Shown in pieces: positions 29,401 to 42,300 of a DNA stretch of 64,000 nucleotides. The notes beneath the pieces are model-generated. The model made no database searches. It saw only the letters and a program-made list of their open reading frames with translations, and had not been told where the DNA came from. Each line of letters opens with the position of its first letter. Within the stretch, counting starts at the first letter, position 1. The position numbers and the translations under genes are program-made. The stretch comes from Aeromonas sanarellii (GTDB taxonomy: Bacteria > Pseudomonadota > Gammaproteobacteria > Enterobacterales > Aeromonadaceae), in the NCBI RefSeq assembly GCF_000820085.1, contig NZ_CDBN01000049.1, positions 1-64,000 of the forward strand. Direction: 5' to 3'.

Positions 29401-29844
29401 TTACGCCAAGCGGGTTTTCACCTGCGCACTGACGGCGCCGACATCGGCACGCCCCTGAATTTTCGGCTTCAAGACAGCCATGACCTTGCCCATGTCAGCC
29501 ATGACGGCAGCCCCGCTTTGCGCGATGGCTTGCTCAATCAGGGCGGCAATCTCGGCTGCGGTCAGCTGCTGCGGCAGGAACTCCTGCAGCACAACGATCT
29601 CTGCGGACTCTTTGTCGGCGAGATCCTGGCGACCGGCTGCTTCGAACTGGCTGATGGAATCGCGGCGCTGTTTGACCATCTTGGTCACGACAGCGAGGAT
29701 CTCCTGATCATCGAGCTCGACACGGGTATCGACTTCACGCTGCTTGATCTCGGCCATCAACAAACGGATCGCTCCCAGGCGAGCCTTGTCTTTGGCAAGC
29801 ATGGCGAGCTTTTGCTGATCCTTGAGTTGATCCTTCAGAGACAC
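29401..29844 (-). CDS. GatB/YqeY-domain protein
   Basis: The 147-residue protein is a stand-alone YqeY domain: SLKDQLKDQQKLAMLAKDKARLGAIRLLMAEIKQREVD, then EFLPQQLTAAEIAALIEQAI and GKVMAVLKPKIQGRADVGAVS. The domain resembles the tRNA-contacting tail of the GatB amidotransferase subunit; the role of free YqeY is not established. It sits between rpsU (gap about 15 bases) and dnaG, an insertion into the classical operon that is common outside the Enterobacterales. Confidence 0.9.
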   Translation of the reverse strand: MSLKDQLKDQQKLAMLAKDKARLGAIRLLMAEIKQREVDTRVELDDQEILAVVTKMVKQRRDSISQFEAAGRQDLADKESAEIVVLQEFLPQQLTAAEIAALIEQAIAQSGAAVMADMGKVMAVLKPKIQGRADVGAVSAQVKTRLA

Positions 29845-29859
29845 GACATGATCCCTTGA

Positions 29860-30087
<228 letters not shown>

Positions 30088-30145
30088 TCAGTGATAAATT
30101 GTTAGCTGACCTTCAATCGATCAGCATGTCTTAAAATGGTGCGAA

Positions 30146-30175
30146 ATTATACTCTGGACAGGGAATGAAAGTAAA
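30146..30175 (-). promoter_or_regulatory. Promoter of the rpsU operon
   Basis: On the minus strand a perfect TATAAT (30146-30151) lies 18 bases from TTTACT (30170-30175), about 70 bases ahead of rpsU. This is the best sigma-70 match I saw in the window. Confidence 0.7.
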
Positions 30176-30254
30176 CCCGCAGAGATCGCTCTGGTTTAAA
30201 AAACCCGCGAAGGTTACCATAGCCGTCTCATTTTAGCAGTGAAATTTTTTAGCA

Positions 30255-31268
30255 ATGCGTGTATTGGGCATAGAGACATCCTGTGACGAAACCGGGATCG
30301 CGATCTTCGATGATCAAAAAGGGATCCTTTCCCACCAGTTATACAGCCAGGTCAAGCTGCATGCGGACTACGGCGGCGTCGTTCCCGAGCTGGCCAGCCG
30401 GGATCATGTCCGCAAGACGATCCCCTTGATCCAGGCCGCCCTGAAGGAGGCTGGGCTCGGCAAGGATGAGATCGACGGCATCGCCTACACCGCAGGTCCT
30501 GGCCTGGTTGGCGCTATCCTGGTGGGGGCTACCATAGGCCGCTCCCAGGCCATGGCCTGGGGCAAACCGGCAGTGGCGGTGCACCATATGGAAGGCCACC
30601 TGCTGGCCCCCATGCTGGAGGAGAAGGCCCCCGAGTTCCCCTTCGTCGCCCTACTGGTCTCCGGTGGTCACTCCATGCTGGTACGGGTCGACGGCATCGG
30701 CAGCTATCAGCTGCTGGGGGAATCCATCGACGATGCCGCCGGCGAGGCGTTCGACAAAACCGCCAAGCTGATGGGACTGGACTACCCGGGTGGCCCCCTG
30801 CTCTCCCGTCTGGCGGAGAAGGGCGTGAAGGGACGCTTCACCTTCCCGCGCCCCATGACCGACCGTCCCGGGCTCGACATGAGCTTCTCCGGCCTCAAGA
30901 CCTTCGCCGCCAATACCATCGCCGCCAACGGTGACGACGAACAGACCCGTGCCGATATCGCCCGTGCATTTGAAGATGCGGTGGTCGATACGCTGGCCAT
31001 CAAGTGCCGCCGCGCGCTGAAGGAGACCGGCCTCAACCGTCTGGTGGTGGCCGGCGGCGTCAGTGCCAACCGTCATCTGCGCGCCCAGCTGGCCGAGCTG
31101 ATGGAGAGTCTCAAGGGAGAAGTGTTCTATCCACGCACCGAATATTGCACCGACAACGGCGCCATGATCGCCTATGCCGGCATGCAGCGCCTGAAGGCGG
31201 GCGTGTTCGAGCCGCTGGTCGTCAAGGCCGTGCCACGCTGGCCGCTGGACACCCTGGATCCGGTGTGA
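30255..31268 (+). CDS. tsaD: tRNA N6-threonylcarbamoyladenosine transferase TsaD
   Basis: TsaD transfers threonylcarbamoyl from TC-AMP to A37 of ANN-reading tRNAs, working with TsaB and TsaE. The 337-residue protein begins [17 protein letters not shown] and has the metal-binding HMEGH motif (His111, His115), [10 protein letters not shown] and [13 protein letters not shown] of the ASKHA fold. It is divergent from rpsU, as in E. coli (ygjD next to rpsU). Confidence 0.98.
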   Translation: MRVLGIETSCDETGIAIFDDQKGILSHQLYSQVKLHADYGGVVPELASRDHVRKTIPLIQAALKEAGLGKDEIDGIAYTAGPGLVGAILVGATIGRSQAMAWGKPAVAVHHMEGHLLAPMLEEKAPEFPFVALLVSGGHSMLVRVDGIGSYQLLGESIDDAAGEAFDKTAKLMGLDYPGGPLLSRLAEKGVKGRFTFPRPMTDRPGLDMSFSGLKTFAANTIAANGDDEQTRADIARAFEDAVVDTLAIKCRRALKETGLNRLVVAGGVSANRHLRAQLAELMESLKGEVFYPRTEYCTDNGAMIAYAGMQRLKAGVFEPLVVKAVPRWPLDTLDPV

Positions 31269-31291
31269 TCCAAAGGATCCATTGCTAGAAG

Positions 31292-31312
31292 AAAGGGGCC
31301 CATGGCCCCTTT
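31292..31312. terminator. Bidirectional terminator between tsaD and rpoS
   Basis: aaaggggcc and ggcccctttg flank loop cat, with T-rich sequence on both sides (ttgttgtc on plus, TTTCTTC on minus). It separates the convergent tsaD and rpoS genes. Confidence 0.85.
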
Positions 31313-31347
31313 GTTGTCTCTGATGACGGTATTCGCACTGTCCAAGG

Positions 31348-32331
31348 CTAATTGGTTCTGAACAAGGCCTCGATGGAGAGCCCCTGCCCCAGCAGGATCT
31401 CCCGCAGGCGGCGCAGTCCTTCCACCTGGATCTGGCGCACCCGCTCCCGGGTCAACCCTATCTCGGCACCCACGTCTTCCAGGGTCGCCGGCTCATAACC
31501 GAGCAGGCCGAAACGGCGGGCCAGCACCTCGCGCTGCTTGGGATTCAGCTCTTCCAGCCAGTGCACTATGCTGCTGCGCATGTCATCTTCCTGGGACTCC
31601 AGCTCAGGGCCCATGCCGCGCTCGTCGGAGAGCACGTCCAGCAGCGCCTTGTCGCGATCGCCACCGATGGGGGTATCCACCGAGGTGATCTTCTCGTTGA
31701 GCTTGAGCATGCGATTCACGTCGTCGACGGAGCGATCCAGCGCGAAGGCGATATCCTCGGCGGTCGGTTCATGATCGAGACGATGGGAGAGCTCGCGGGC
31801 GGTGCGCAGGTAGACGTTCAACTCCTTGACCACATGGATGGGCAGACGGATGGTGCGGGTCTGGTTCATGATGGCCCGCTCTATGGTCTGGCGGATCCAC
31901 CAGGTGGCATAGGTGGAGAAGCGGAAGCCCCGTTCGGGGTCGAACTTTTCGACTGCCCGGATGAGGCCGAGGTTGCCCTCTTCGATAAGATCCAGCAGCA
32001 CCAGGCCGCGGTTGTTGTAGCGCCGGGCAATCTTGACCACCAGGCGCAGGTTGGATTCGATCATGCGCTTGCGCGCCGCTTTGTCGCCGCGCAGGGCACG
32101 GCGAGCGTAGTAGACTTCCTCTTCGGCCGTGAGCAGGGGGGAGAAGCCGATCTCCCCCAGATAGAGCTGGGTGGCGTCCATCACCTTGTTCAGCTCGGGC
32201 GCCATCAGTTCATCGGAGATGGTCTCTTCGGCCTCGGCCGCCACCTCCTGAACCTCTTCTTCCCCCTGAACCTCCAGCTCTTCGTCGAACTCTAACTCTG
32301 CATCCTGCATTACCAGTTGTTCTTGGCTCAT
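31348..32331 (-). CDS. rpoS: Stationary-phase sigma factor RpoS
   Basis: RpoS is the general-stress sigma factor. The 327-residue protein has an acidic N terminus, region 2 ([53 protein letters not shown], the last including the segment recognised by RssB in E. coli) and region 4 ([20 protein letters not shown]). It lacks the long RpoD-type region 1. It lies 46 bases after nlpD, in the conserved surE-pcm-yqaA-nlpD-rpoS order; its main promoter is probably inside nlpD, as in E. coli. Confidence 0.98.
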   Translation of the reverse strand: MSQEQLVMQDAELEFDEELEVQGEEEVQEVAAEAEETISDELMAPELNKVMDATQLYLGEIGFSPLLTAEEEVYYARRALRGDKAARKRMIESNLRLVVKIARRYNNRGLVLLDLIEEGNLGLIRAVEKFDPERGFRFSTYATWWIRQTIERAIMNQTRTIRLPIHVVKELNVYLRTARELSHRLDHEPTAEDIAFALDRSVDDVNRMLKLNEKITSVDTPIGGDRDKALLDVLSDERGMGPELESQEDDMRSSIVHWLEELNPKQREVLARRFGLLGYEPATLEDVGAEIGLTRERVRQIQVEGLRRLREILLGQGLSIEALFRTN

Positions 32332-32377
32332 GATATGTCTCCCTGACCTGCACCAGAGTAAGACCTAGCTCTCTGAG

Positions 32378-33445
32378 TTAACGCTTTGGCAAATAGCCCA
32401 TCGGGTTGATCGACTTGCCTTTGTACCGGATTTCAAAGTGCAAGCGCACATCCGGCGCATCCGTGCTACCCATATTGGCGATAACTGCTCCGCCCTTGAC
32501 GCTGTCTCCCTCCTTGACCCTCAGCTCGTCGTTGTGAGCGTAGGCGGAGAGGTAGTCATCGTTGTGCTTGAGAATAATCAGCTTGCCGTAACCCCTGAGT
32601 GCGCTGCCCGCGTAGACCACTTTGCCGCCACTTGCGGCGTAAATGGGTTGACCCTTTTGACCCGAGATGTCGATGCCCTTGTTGCCCTGTTCGGCAACGG
32701 AGAAGCCTTCGACGATCCGCCCTTTGGTCGGCCAATGCCAGGAGAGTGTTGACTTGGTGCTGATGTTTTTTTGTTCTGTCGCCTGAGCGTATGCTGTTGA
32801 CGAGGCAGGAGCAATCGTTTTCTGAGCGATAAACGGGGTGGTCGTACCTGCCGGCGCCGTCGCCAGTGGTTTGGGGCCTGTGCTGGTCACGACCGGGGTC
32901 GCGGCAACAACCATCTGGCCGCTGGCCGACCCCGCAGTCCCCACGTTGAGCACCTGGCCCACGTGCAGGGCATAGGGCGCCTGGAGGTTGTTGCGCTGTG
33001 CCAGCGTCTGGTTGGAGAGACCGAACTGGCGACCGATGCTGCTCAGAGTATCGCCACGGCGCACCTCATAGGTGCCCGATCCCGTCACGCTGCCACGGCT
33101 GACCGGGCTGCCGACGCTCACCACCGAGCTGGATGCCGAGCCATCCAGCCTGAGCTGCTGACCGGGATAGATGTTGTAGGGAGGGCTGATGCCGTTGATG
33201 CTGATGAGCGAAGCCACGTCCATGCCCGAACGGAACGCGATGGAGTACAGGGTATCCCCTTTGACCACGGTATAGCCCCCGCTCTGGGCAGCAGGCTTGG
33301 CCCCCCCTTGGCGGACCGGTATGGTCGAGGCGATCTGATCATTGCCCAGGCTATGTACCGGGGCAGCAGTCTTGCTGGAGGAGCAGGCAAGCAGCAGCCA
33401 TGACAACACGACGACACCGCTACCTTGCCAAACACGCGAACACAT
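32378..33445 (-). CDS. nlpD: Lipoprotein NlpD, LysM and degenerate M23 domain
   Basis: NlpD activates the amidase AmiC at the division septum. The lipoprotein signal ends in LLAC (Cys21). Two LysM domains follow (YTVVKGDTLYSIAFRSGMD and YEVRRGDTLSSIGRQFGLS), so this protein has one more than E. coli NlpD. The C-terminal M23-type domain lacks key zinc ligands: NKGIDISG has no His before it, and the HxH motif reads RLHFE. This fits a non-enzymatic activator. It lies between yqaA (nine bases) and rpoS. Confidence 0.95.
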   Translation of the reverse strand: MCSRVWQGSGVVVLSWLLLACSSSKTAAPVHSLGNDQIASTIPVRQGGAKPAAQSGGYTVVKGDTLYSIAFRSGMDVASLISINGISPPYNIYPGQQLRLDGSASSSVVSVGSPVSRGSVTGSGTYEVRRGDTLSSIGRQFGLSNQTLAQRNNLQAPYALHVGQVLNVGTAGSASGQMVVAATPVVTSTGPKPLATAPAGTTTPFIAQKTIAPASSTAYAQATEQKNISTKSTLSWHWPTKGRIVEGFSVAEQGNKGIDISGQKGQPIYAASGGKVVYAGSALRGYGKLIILKHNDDYLSAYAHNDELRVKEGDSVKGGAVIANMGSTDAPDVRLHFEIRYKGKSINPMGYLPKR

Positions 33446-33454
33446 AGTGGATCC

Positions 33455-34036
33455 TTAACGACTAAACCAGAAATAGGCCGCAACGGCCAAACCAATACAG
33501 AGCCAACCGAGCACATCCACGTAGTGCATCAGTTTGCGCTCCATCTTCTCCCCACCCCAGCGCATCAGGCCTGCCACCAGGAAAAAGCGCATGCCGCGAC
33601 CGATCAGGGAGGTGACGATGAAGGGCAATAGCGCCATATGGAGCAAGCCCGCCGTGACGGTAAACACCTTGTAGGGGATCGGCGTGAAACTGGCAATAAA
33701 AATCACCCAGATGCCCCACTGCTCGAACCACTGTTCGGCCAGGGCGATCTTGTCTTCATAACCGACCGAGGCCACCAGCGGCTGGACCACGGGCTCCCAG
33801 AGGGCATAGCCGAGCAGATAACCAAACAGGGCGCCCAGCACCGAAAACAGAGTCGCTAGCGCGGCATAGTGCCAGGCCCGACGGGGCTTGGCCAAGGCCA
33901 TGGGAGCCAGCATCACATCCACCGGAATGGGCCAGAATACGGACTCGATGAAGGCGGTGATGGCCAGATACCAGGGGGCATACTTGTGGCGTGCCCACTG
34001 CATCACCAGCACATAGAGGCGGGAAAACAACTTCAC
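33455..34036 (-). CDS. yqaA: YqaA-family DedA-like membrane protein
   Basis: The 193-residue integral membrane protein shows the SNARE-associated/DedA-like pattern: [20 protein letters not shown] near the N terminus, a central [12 protein letters not shown] and [20 protein letters not shown], with four to five hydrophobic segments. DedA relatives are linked to membrane potential and lipid-carrier transport; YqaA itself has no assigned reaction. It overlaps pcm by four bases and precedes nlpD by nine bases, in the position where Shewanella and Vibrio also have this gene. Confidence 0.9.
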   Translation of the reverse strand: MKLFSRLYVLVMQWARHKYAPWYLAITAFIESVFWPIPVDVMLAPMALAKPRRAWHYAALATLFSVLGALFGYLLGYALWEPVVQPLVASVGYEDKIALAEQWFEQWGIWVIFIASFTPIPYKVFTVTAGLLHMALLPFIVTSLIGRGMRFFLVAGLMRWGGEKMERKLMHYVDVLGWLCIGLAVAAYFWFSR

Positions 34037-34650
34037 TCGACATCTCCGTCAATCAGGGGAACGAAACGCACCGGCTCCAGGATCCGGCTGGTCAGCTGGG
34101 AACCCGAGCGTTCGATCAGCTGCAGGGTCTGCTGGCTATCCCCCACCGGCAACACCAGACGGCCTCCGTCGGCCAGCTGATCGGTCAGGGCCTTGGGCAC
34201 CTCGCTCGCCGCCGCCGTCACCAGGATGGCGTCGAAGGGGCCCTTGTTCGGCCAGCCCAGCCAGCCGTTGCCGTGCTTGGCCGAGACATTGTGCAGATCG
34301 AGCTGGCGCAGCCGGCGTCTGGCCTGGAACTGCAGGGACTTGATCCGCTCGACGGTATACACATGCTCCACCAGATGGGCCAGCACCGCCGTCTGGTAGC
34401 CTGAGCCCGTCCCGATCTCCAGCACGTGGGCCGGATCGTTCTGGATCAGCAGTTCCGTCATGCGCGCCACTATGTAGGGCTGGGAGATGGTCTGGCCATG
34501 ACCGATGGGCAGGGCCGTATTGTCCCAGGCCTTGTGGGCCATGGCCTCGTCCACGAACAGCTGGCGCGGCACTTTCGCGATCGCCGCCAGCACGCGGAAA
34601 TCTCGCACATCCTGGGCAATCAGTTGATTCAACAGGCGCTGTACTATCAC
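34033..34650 (-). CDS. pcm: Protein-L-isoaspartate O-methyltransferase Pcm
   Basis: Pcm repairs isomerised Asp/Asn residues in aged proteins by SAM-dependent methylation. The 205-residue protein has [35 protein letters not shown] (family N-terminal block), the SAM motif [16 protein letters not shown] and [13 protein letters not shown]. It lies four bases after surE and overlaps yqaA by four bases. Both surE and pcm are stationary-phase survival genes next to rpoS. Confidence 0.98.
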   Translation of the reverse strand: MIVQRLLNQLIAQDVRDFRVLAAIAKVPRQLFVDEAMAHKAWDNTALPIGHGQTISQPYIVARMTELLIQNDPAHVLEIGTGSGYQTAVLAHLVEHVYTVERIKSLQFQARRRLRQLDLHNVSAKHGNGWLGWPNKGPFDAILVTAAASEVPKALTDQLADGGRLVLPVGDSQQTLQLIERSGSQLTSRILEPVRFVPLIDGDVE

Positions 34651-34654
34651 AACG

Positions 34655-35401
34655 TCATCCCTGCAGATCCAGCCACGCGCCCAGGGTCGACAGACTGCCG
34701 TAGGCCGTCATGTCGATGGTCAGGGGAGTGATGGAGACATAACCCTGCTCGATGGCGGCAAAGTCCGTTCCCTCTCCCGCATCCTGCTGGTTGCCGGGGG
34801 GACCAATCCAGTAGACCGGCTGACCACGGGGATCCTCGGTGCAGATCACCGACTCGGCGCGATGGCGGTTGCCAAGACGCGTCACCCTGATCCCCTTGAT
34901 CTGATCGAGGGGCAGGTCCGGCACATTGACGTTGAGGATCTGATCGGCGGGCAGCGGATGCACCATCATCCCCCTCACCAGCTGGGCCGCATAGTGGGCC
35001 GCCGTGGCGAAATGGGTCTTGCCCACCAGGGAGATGGCCAGCGACGGGAACCCCAGGTGACGTCCTTCGGTCGCGGCCGCCACCGTGCCGGAGTAGATGA
35101 CGTCATCCCCCAGGTTGGCGCCGTGGTTGATGCCGGCCACCACCATGTCGGGTTCCGGGCGCACCAGCTCGTTGACCGCGAGGTGGACGCAGTCGGTCGG
35201 CGTCCCCTTCACCGCATGATACCCGGTCTCGGCGATGCGGGTGACCCGCAGCGGCACCTCCAGCGTCAGGGAGTGACTCGCGCCGCTGCGGTTGCGATCC
35301 GGCGCCACCACGATGACCTCGCCACAGGCAGTCAGTGCCTCGCTGAGGGCGCGAATGCCCTCGGCATGTACTCCATCGTCATTACTGACCAGAATTCGCA
35401 T
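34655..35401 (-). CDS. surE: 5'/3'-nucleotidase SurE
   Basis: SurE removes phosphate from nucleoside monophosphates and short polyphosphates. The 248-residue protein has the catalytic N terminus [16 protein letters not shown] with Asp8 and Asp9, SGASHSLT and [23 protein letters not shown]. It begins 20 bases inside the 3' end of truD in another frame, so the two are translationally linked. Confidence 0.98.
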   Translation of the reverse strand: MRILVSNDDGVHAEGIRALSEALTACGEVIVVAPDRNRSGASHSLTLEVPLRVTRIAETGYHAVKGTPTDCVHLAVNELVRPEPDMVVAGINHGANLGDDVIYSGTVAAATEGRHLGFPSLAISLVGKTHFATAAHYAAQLVRGMMVHPLPADQILNVNVPDLPLDQIKGIRVTRLGNRHRAESVICTEDPRGQPVYWIGPPGNQQDAGEGTDFAAIEQGYVSITPLTIDMTAYGSLSTLGAWLDLQG

Positions 35402-36443
35402 CGGTTGAGTTCCTGAAACCGTGATCGGCCTCGTCGGCCTGCATTAACTCGCGTACCACGCTGGTGGCAAAGGCGCCGGCCGGCAGGAAGAACGACAGGG
35501 TCAGCGCCCCGTCTGCCAACTGCCAGCTCATGCCTTCCGGCTTGAGCAGCAGCGGGCGCCTGTCCTGATCCAGCCCGGCCTTCTCCAGCCCCTCGCACCA
35601 ATCGGCATAGGGTGTCAGCACCCCTTGCTCGAACTCGGCGGCAACGCCCTGGCTGGCCAGTCGGCCACGACCCCACTGGGGCGCGGTGAGCTGCACGTCA
35701 CCGGAGGCGAGGCGCGCTTCCAGCTCGGGGGTCACGCTCTCTTCGCTGAAGATGGAGTGGCTGCCCTTGAGCATCACGCAATCACCGGCCAACAGCTGAT
35801 GGGCCAACCCCTGCTCGATGCGGGCGCTGACGATGGCGTTGAACAGCATGCTGCGCGCCGCGGAGAGATAGAGGGAGCGCTTGTTGCGATCCTTGATCCG
35901 CTTGCCGGCAAACATCGCCCTGGCCGCTTCCAGGTTGTTGCCCTCGCGCCCGAAACGCTGCTCGCCGTAATAGTTCGGCACGCCCAGGGTGGCGATGGCC
36001 TGCAGGCGGGATTCCAGGCCATCGGCCTGCTCCAGTCCGGTGAGACGCAGGGTGAAGTGGTTGCCCTTGAGGTAGCCGACTCGCAGCTTCTTGTTGTGGC
36101 GCTTCACCTGCAGGATCCGGATGCTGTCGCTCTCGATGACCGACAGATCCGGCTCTGCCTTGCCAGGCAGGTGGATGCCGAACCACTGCTCGGTCACCGC
36201 GTGGCGATCTTTCAGCCCGGCCCAGGTCACCGCGTTGCGCGCGACTCCGGCCGCATCCGCCAGCAGGCCCGCCACCCAGGCGGTGTTCTCGCCGGTTTTA
36301 CGCACCCTGACGAAGATATGCTCCCCCTCGCCACAAGGCTCAAACCCGAGATCTTCATTGACCACGAAGTCGGCGGCCTCGGCCTTGAGGATGCCCCGGG
36401 CGGTGGGCGCCCCGTGCAGATAGCTAAGCTGTTCCAGCATCAT
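35382..36443 (-). CDS. truD: tRNA pseudouridine(13) synthase TruD
   Basis: TruD makes pseudouridine 13 in tRNA-Glu. The 353-residue protein has [19 protein letters not shown] (family N-terminal block), [17 protein letters not shown] with the catalytic Asp, GNHFTLRL and [15 protein letters not shown]. The tandem ATG at 36443/36440 overlaps the ispF stop. The frame is open further upstream but that part overlaps ispF and is not conserved. Order ispD-ispF-truD-surE-pcm matches E. coli. Confidence 0.97.
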   Translation of the reverse strand: MMLEQLSYLHGAPTARGILKAEAADFVVNEDLGFEPCGEGEHIFVRVRKTGENTAWVAGLLADAAGVARNAVTWAGLKDRHAVTEQWFGIHLPGKAEPDLSVIESDSIRILQVKRHNKKLRVGYLKGNHFTLRLTGLEQADGLESRLQAIATLGVPNYYGEQRFGREGNNLEAARAMFAGKRIKDRNKRSLYLSAARSMLFNAIVSARIEQGLAHQLLAGDCVMLKGSHSIFSEESVTPELEARLASGDVQLTAPQWGRGRLASQGVAAEFEQGVLTPYADWCEGLEKAGLDQDRRPLLLKPEGMSWQLADGALTLSFFLPAGAFATSVVRELMQADEADHGFRNSTDANSGQ

Positions 36444-36913
36444 TGTTTCACCAGCAGGACGACGGCTTCGGTGGCGATCCCTTCCTTGCGCCCCGTGAAG
36501 CCCAGTTGTTCGGTGGTGGTCGCCTTGACGTTCACCCGGTTCAATTCGCATTGCAGATCCGCGGCCAGCACGGCGCACATGGCGCCGATGTGGGGCGCCA
36601 TCTTGGGAGCCTGGGCGATGATGGTCACGTCCAGGTTGCCGATGGCATAGCCCGCCTGCCGTACCCGGGCAAACACGTCCCGCAGCAGGATACGGCTGTC
36701 TATGCCCTTGAATTCGGCCGCGGTATCGGGGAAGTGGCGGCCGATGTCGCCGGCGCCGATGGCCCCCAGCAGGGCATCGCTCACCGCGTGCAGCACCACG
36801 TCACCGTCGGAGTGGGCCAGCAGCCCCTGTTCGTAGGGCACCGCCACCCCGCCCAGCATGCAGGGACCTTCACCGCCAAACTTGTGTACGTCAAAACCAT
36901 GTCCGATCCGCAT
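36440..36913 (-). CDS. ispF: 2-C-methyl-D-erythritol 2,4-cyclodiphosphate synthase IspF
   Basis: IspF cyclises CDP-methylerythritol 2-phosphate in the MEP isoprenoid pathway. The 157-residue protein starts [14 protein letters not shown] with zinc ligands Asp8 and His10; [20 protein letters not shown] includes the third ligand, and the end has [20 protein letters not shown]. Tandem ATGs lie at 36916 and 36913. Directly upstream is a 26-codon micro-ORF that is a degenerate copy of this gene's 5' end and separates ispF from ispD. Confidence 0.97.
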   Translation of the reverse strand: MRIGHGFDVHKFGGEGPCMLGGVAVPYEQGLLAHSDGDVVLHAVSDALLGAIGAGDIGRHFPDTAAEFKGIDSRILLRDVFARVRQAGYAIGNLDVTIIAQAPKMAPHIGAMCAVLAADLQCELNRVNVKATTTEQLGFTGRKEGIATEAVVLLVKQ

Positions 36914-36993
36914 CATGCCTGCTGCTCCCCCATCATGCACAAACCTTCCCCATCGAATGGGTATGCCTCAAGACCATGTTCCAAGCGGATCAT
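36913..36993 (-). repeat. Degenerate tandem copy of the ispF 5' end forming a coupled 26-aa micro-ORF
   Basis: Between ispD and ispF an ORF of 26 codons starts at 36993 ([20 protein letters not shown]...) and aligns without gaps to the ispF start ([20 protein letters not shown]...): by my count 45 of 66 bases and 11 of 22 residues agree. The copy also includes the ribosome-site segment gagcaggcatgat. Its ATG overlaps the ispD stop (ATGA) and its stop overlaps the ispF ATGs, so ribosomes could pass ispD, micro-ORF, ispF in sequence. The offset between starts is 77 bases. Confidence 0.8.
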
Positions 36994-37721
36994 GCCTGCT
37001 CCTCTGTGGGTGAATCGGGTCGCGCCGGCTGGCGCGCACGCTGTTGCTGTAAATAGAGCTCGGCCAGGGAGAGATCTTCCGGCCGGGTCACCTTGATGTT
37101 GTCGGCCCGCCCCTCCACCATCCTGACGGCGAAACCGGCGCGCTCCATGGCGGAGGCCTCGTCGGTGATGGCCGCGCCCAGCGCCAGCCCCTCCTCCAGC
37201 GCCCGCCTGAGGGGGCCGGTGGGGAACATCTGGGGCGTCAGGGCATGCCAGAGCTGTTCGCGATCGACGGTGGCGAGGATGTTGCCGGCGGCATCGGTGC
37301 GCTTCATGGTATCGCGCACCCGGCTGCCGAGGATGGCGCCGTCGCACGCCATGGCGGTGGCGATGAGCCGGTCGAGATCGCCGTGGGTGAGGCAGGGACG
37401 GGCGGCGTCGTGCACCAGCACCCACTCCCCTTGCGCCACATGCAACCCGTTGAGCACCGACCAGGCGCGCTCGCTTCCCCCTTCCACCCGCCACACCCGC
37501 GGATCGGCGGCCACGGCCAGCGTCTCGAACCAGCTGTCGTGGGGAGCCAGCGCCACTATCACCCGGGCTATGGCCGGATGGGAGAGCAGGCGCTCCAGGG
37601 TGTGTTCCAGGATGCACTTCCCCGCCAGCGACAGATACTGTTTCGGGCACTCAGCCCCCATTCGGCTGCCGATGCCCGCGGCCGGGACTATCGCGGTCAA
37701 GCCACCGTGGAGATCAGTCAT
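36990..37721 (-). CDS. ispD: 2-C-methyl-D-erythritol 4-phosphate cytidylyltransferase IspD
   Basis: IspD couples CTP to methylerythritol 4-phosphate. The 243-residue protein has the glycine-rich nucleotide motif VPAAGIGSRMGAECPKQYLSLAGK, VLVHDAARPCL and ITDEASAMERAG of the family. It overlaps ftsB by eight bases and is followed by the micro-ORF and ispF. Confidence 0.97.
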   Translation of the reverse strand: MTDLHGGLTAIVPAAGIGSRMGAECPKQYLSLAGKCILEHTLERLLSHPAIARVIVALAPHDSWFETLAVAADPRVWRVEGGSERAWSVLNGLHVAQGEWVLVHDAARPCLTHGDLDRLIATAMACDGAILGSRVRDTMKRTDAAGNILATVDREQLWHALTPQMFPTGPLRRALEEGLALGAAITDEASAMERAGFAVRMVEGRADNIKVTRPEDLSLAELYLQQQRARQPARPDSPTEEQA

Positions 37722-38031
37722 CGTAGGGTACGCCGTCAGGCTCGGTGGCCTGATCTTTTTCTTTGGGAATGATGCGGTAGAAGGTCTCGCCCTGCTTGAT
37801 ATAGCCGAGATCGTTGCGCGACAGCTCCTCGATGGCCTCCAGGCCCGAGGTCAGATCGTCGATCTCCCGGTAAATCAGGTTGTTGCGGTCCTTGAGCACC
37901 AGGTTGTCCTGCTGCTGCCGCTCGATGGCATTGGAGAGATCCCGATAGTCGGAGAGGCCGTTCTTCCCGAGCCAGAAGTCATATTGCAGCCCTCCCAACA
38001 GGAGGAGCAGGATAAGAGTGAGTAGCCGCAT
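37714..38031 (-). CDS. ftsB: Cell division protein FtsB
   Basis: FtsB is a bitopic membrane protein that forms the FtsQBL complex and helps activate septal wall synthesis. The 105-residue protein has a short cytosolic start, a membrane helix (LLTLILLLLLGGLQYDFWLG), a coiled coil (about residues 30-65, SDYRDLSNAIERQQQDNLVL) and the typical ELSRNDLGYIKQGETFYRII end. I choose the ATG at 38031, preceded by AAGGAG; the frame is open upstream without conservation. Its position between eno and ispD is conserved. Confidence 0.95.
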   Translation of the reverse strand: MRLLTLILLLLLGGLQYDFWLGKNGLSDYRDLSNAIERQQQDNLVLKDRNNLIYREIDDLTSGLEAIEELSRNDLGYIKQGETFYRIIPKEKDQATEPDGVPYDD

Positions 38032-38158
38032 GCACTGAGTCTCCTTCAAGCGGCCTAGTTTCCCATATTCGCAGGCAAGACAAAAGAAAGCCTGTATCGC
38101 GGATGGGGTGCCCGGAATAAAAAACATGGCGCCCGCCCATGGGCGAGGCGGATACGAA

Positions 38159-38184
38159 AAAGCCCCGCCGGATGGCGGGGCTTT
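38159..38184 (-). terminator. Terminator after eno
   Basis: aaagccccgcc and ggcggggcttt form an 11-bp perfect stem with a four-base loop, followed on the minus strand by TTCGTATC, 25 bases past the eno stop. Confidence 0.88.
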
Positions 38185-38208
38185 GGGAGGCTAGGAAGCT
38201 GGCGAAAA

Positions 38209-41255
<3,047 letters not shown>

Positions 41256-41378
41256 TTAGGGAATTTTAAGGGGTGCTTCGGGGATGAAGCAGGACGGGGA
41301 AACAGTATACCAAAACCCCCACTCCCAAACAATGAACAAAAATCTATCAGGCTCCCCGCCACCTCGTCTTGCGCCAAA

Positions 41379-41532
41379 TCAACTTTGCTCGGATTCTTTG
41401 GTTCCGTCCCGGATGACGGCCTGTTTCCTCAGGCGCCATCCACCATGTTCACGGTTCAACTCCGCTCGGTTTCCTTGGCTTTGGACCAGGCGGCGTCCAG
41501 CTTCTCCAGGGAGCAATCCGTCATTTTCAGCC
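41379..41532 (-). repeat. 77-bp tandem duplication of the mazG 3' end
   Basis: The unit 41379-41455, in the pyrG-mazG gap, aligns to the last 77 bases of mazG (41456-41532) at roughly 60-65 percent identity with one single-base gap; the first 23 positions agree at 19. Read in frame, the copy ends TKESEQS-stop where MazG ends AKETERS-stop, so the stop codon was duplicated too. No third copy is visible further downstream. Confidence 0.7.
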
Positions 41533-42253
41533 CTTCCGCGGCAATAAACTGCTCAACCTGACGAAAACGACGCTCGAACTTGACGTTGGCAGCACGCAGC
41601 ACCTGCTCGGGATCCTTGCCCAGATGGCGCACCAGGTTGACGGTGGCAAACAGCAGGTCGCCGAGCTCATCGCTCACCCGCGCCTCGTCCACGTCCGCCA
41701 TCAGCGCCTCTTCCATCACCTCGTCGATCTCCTCGTGGATCTTGTCCACCACGGGGCCCAGGGTCTTCCAGTCGAAGCCGACGGTGGCGCAGCGCTTCTG
41801 GATCTTGGCGGCCCGAGTCAGGGCCGGCAGCGAGAGGGGAATGTCGTCCAGCACGCTCGCTTTGTCGAGGGCGGCGCGCTCTTTGGCCTTTTCCGCCTCC
41901 CAGTTCGCCTTCACCGCCTGCTCGTCGCCAAGGTCGGCGTCGGAGAAGACGTGAGGATGACGGCGAATGAGCTTCTCGCTCACGGTGTCGACGATGTCGG
42001 CGAAATCGAACAGCCCCTGCTCCTTGCCGAGCTGGGCGTAGAACACCACCTGGAACAGCAGATCCCCGAGCTCGCCCTGTAACCCCTGCCAGTCCTGGGT
42101 CTCGATGGCGTCGGCCACCTCATAGGCCTCCTCCAGAGTGTGGGGCACTATGGTCTGGAAGCTCTGCTTGAGATCCCAGGGACAACCCCCGTCCCGGTCG
42201 CGCAGGCGGGCCATGATGTCGAGCAGTTGGGGCAGGTCGTAGCGTTGGGACAT
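41456..42253 (-). CDS. mazG: Nucleoside triphosphate pyrophosphohydrolase MazG
   Basis: MazG hydrolyses (d)NTPs to monophosphates and in E. coli modulates ppGpp-linked starvation survival. The 265-residue protein has two MazG domains: [29 protein letters not shown] with [14 protein letters not shown], and [29 protein letters not shown] with [18 protein letters not shown] use the ATG at 42253; an open frame upstream to 42316 lacks conserved residues. It follows relA, as in E. coli (where mazEF lies between them; here it is absent). A large palindrome and about 170 bases separate the genes. Confidence 0.96.
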   Translation of the reverse strand: MSQRYDLPQLLDIMARLRDRDGGCPWDLKQSFQTIVPHTLEEAYEVADAIETQDWQGLQGELGDLLFQVVFYAQLGKEQGLFDFADIVDTVSEKLIRRHPHVFSDADLGDEQAVKANWEAEKAKERAALDKASVLDDIPLSLPALTRAAKIQKRCATVGFDWKTLGPVVDKIHEEIDEVMEEALMADVDEARVSDELGDLLFATVNLVRHLGKDPEQVLRAANVKFERRFRQVEQFIAAEGLKMTDCSLEKLDAAWSKAKETERS

Positions 42254-42300
42254 GGGCAACTCACTTTCGATTCGGTAAATGGGGTTCATCAATGTCAGGT

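Noticed and set aside
36913..37650. A 245-codon minus-strand frame across ispD that ends with the micro-ORF
   Set aside because: The upstream part is a frame shadow of ispD; only the last 26 codons are of interest.
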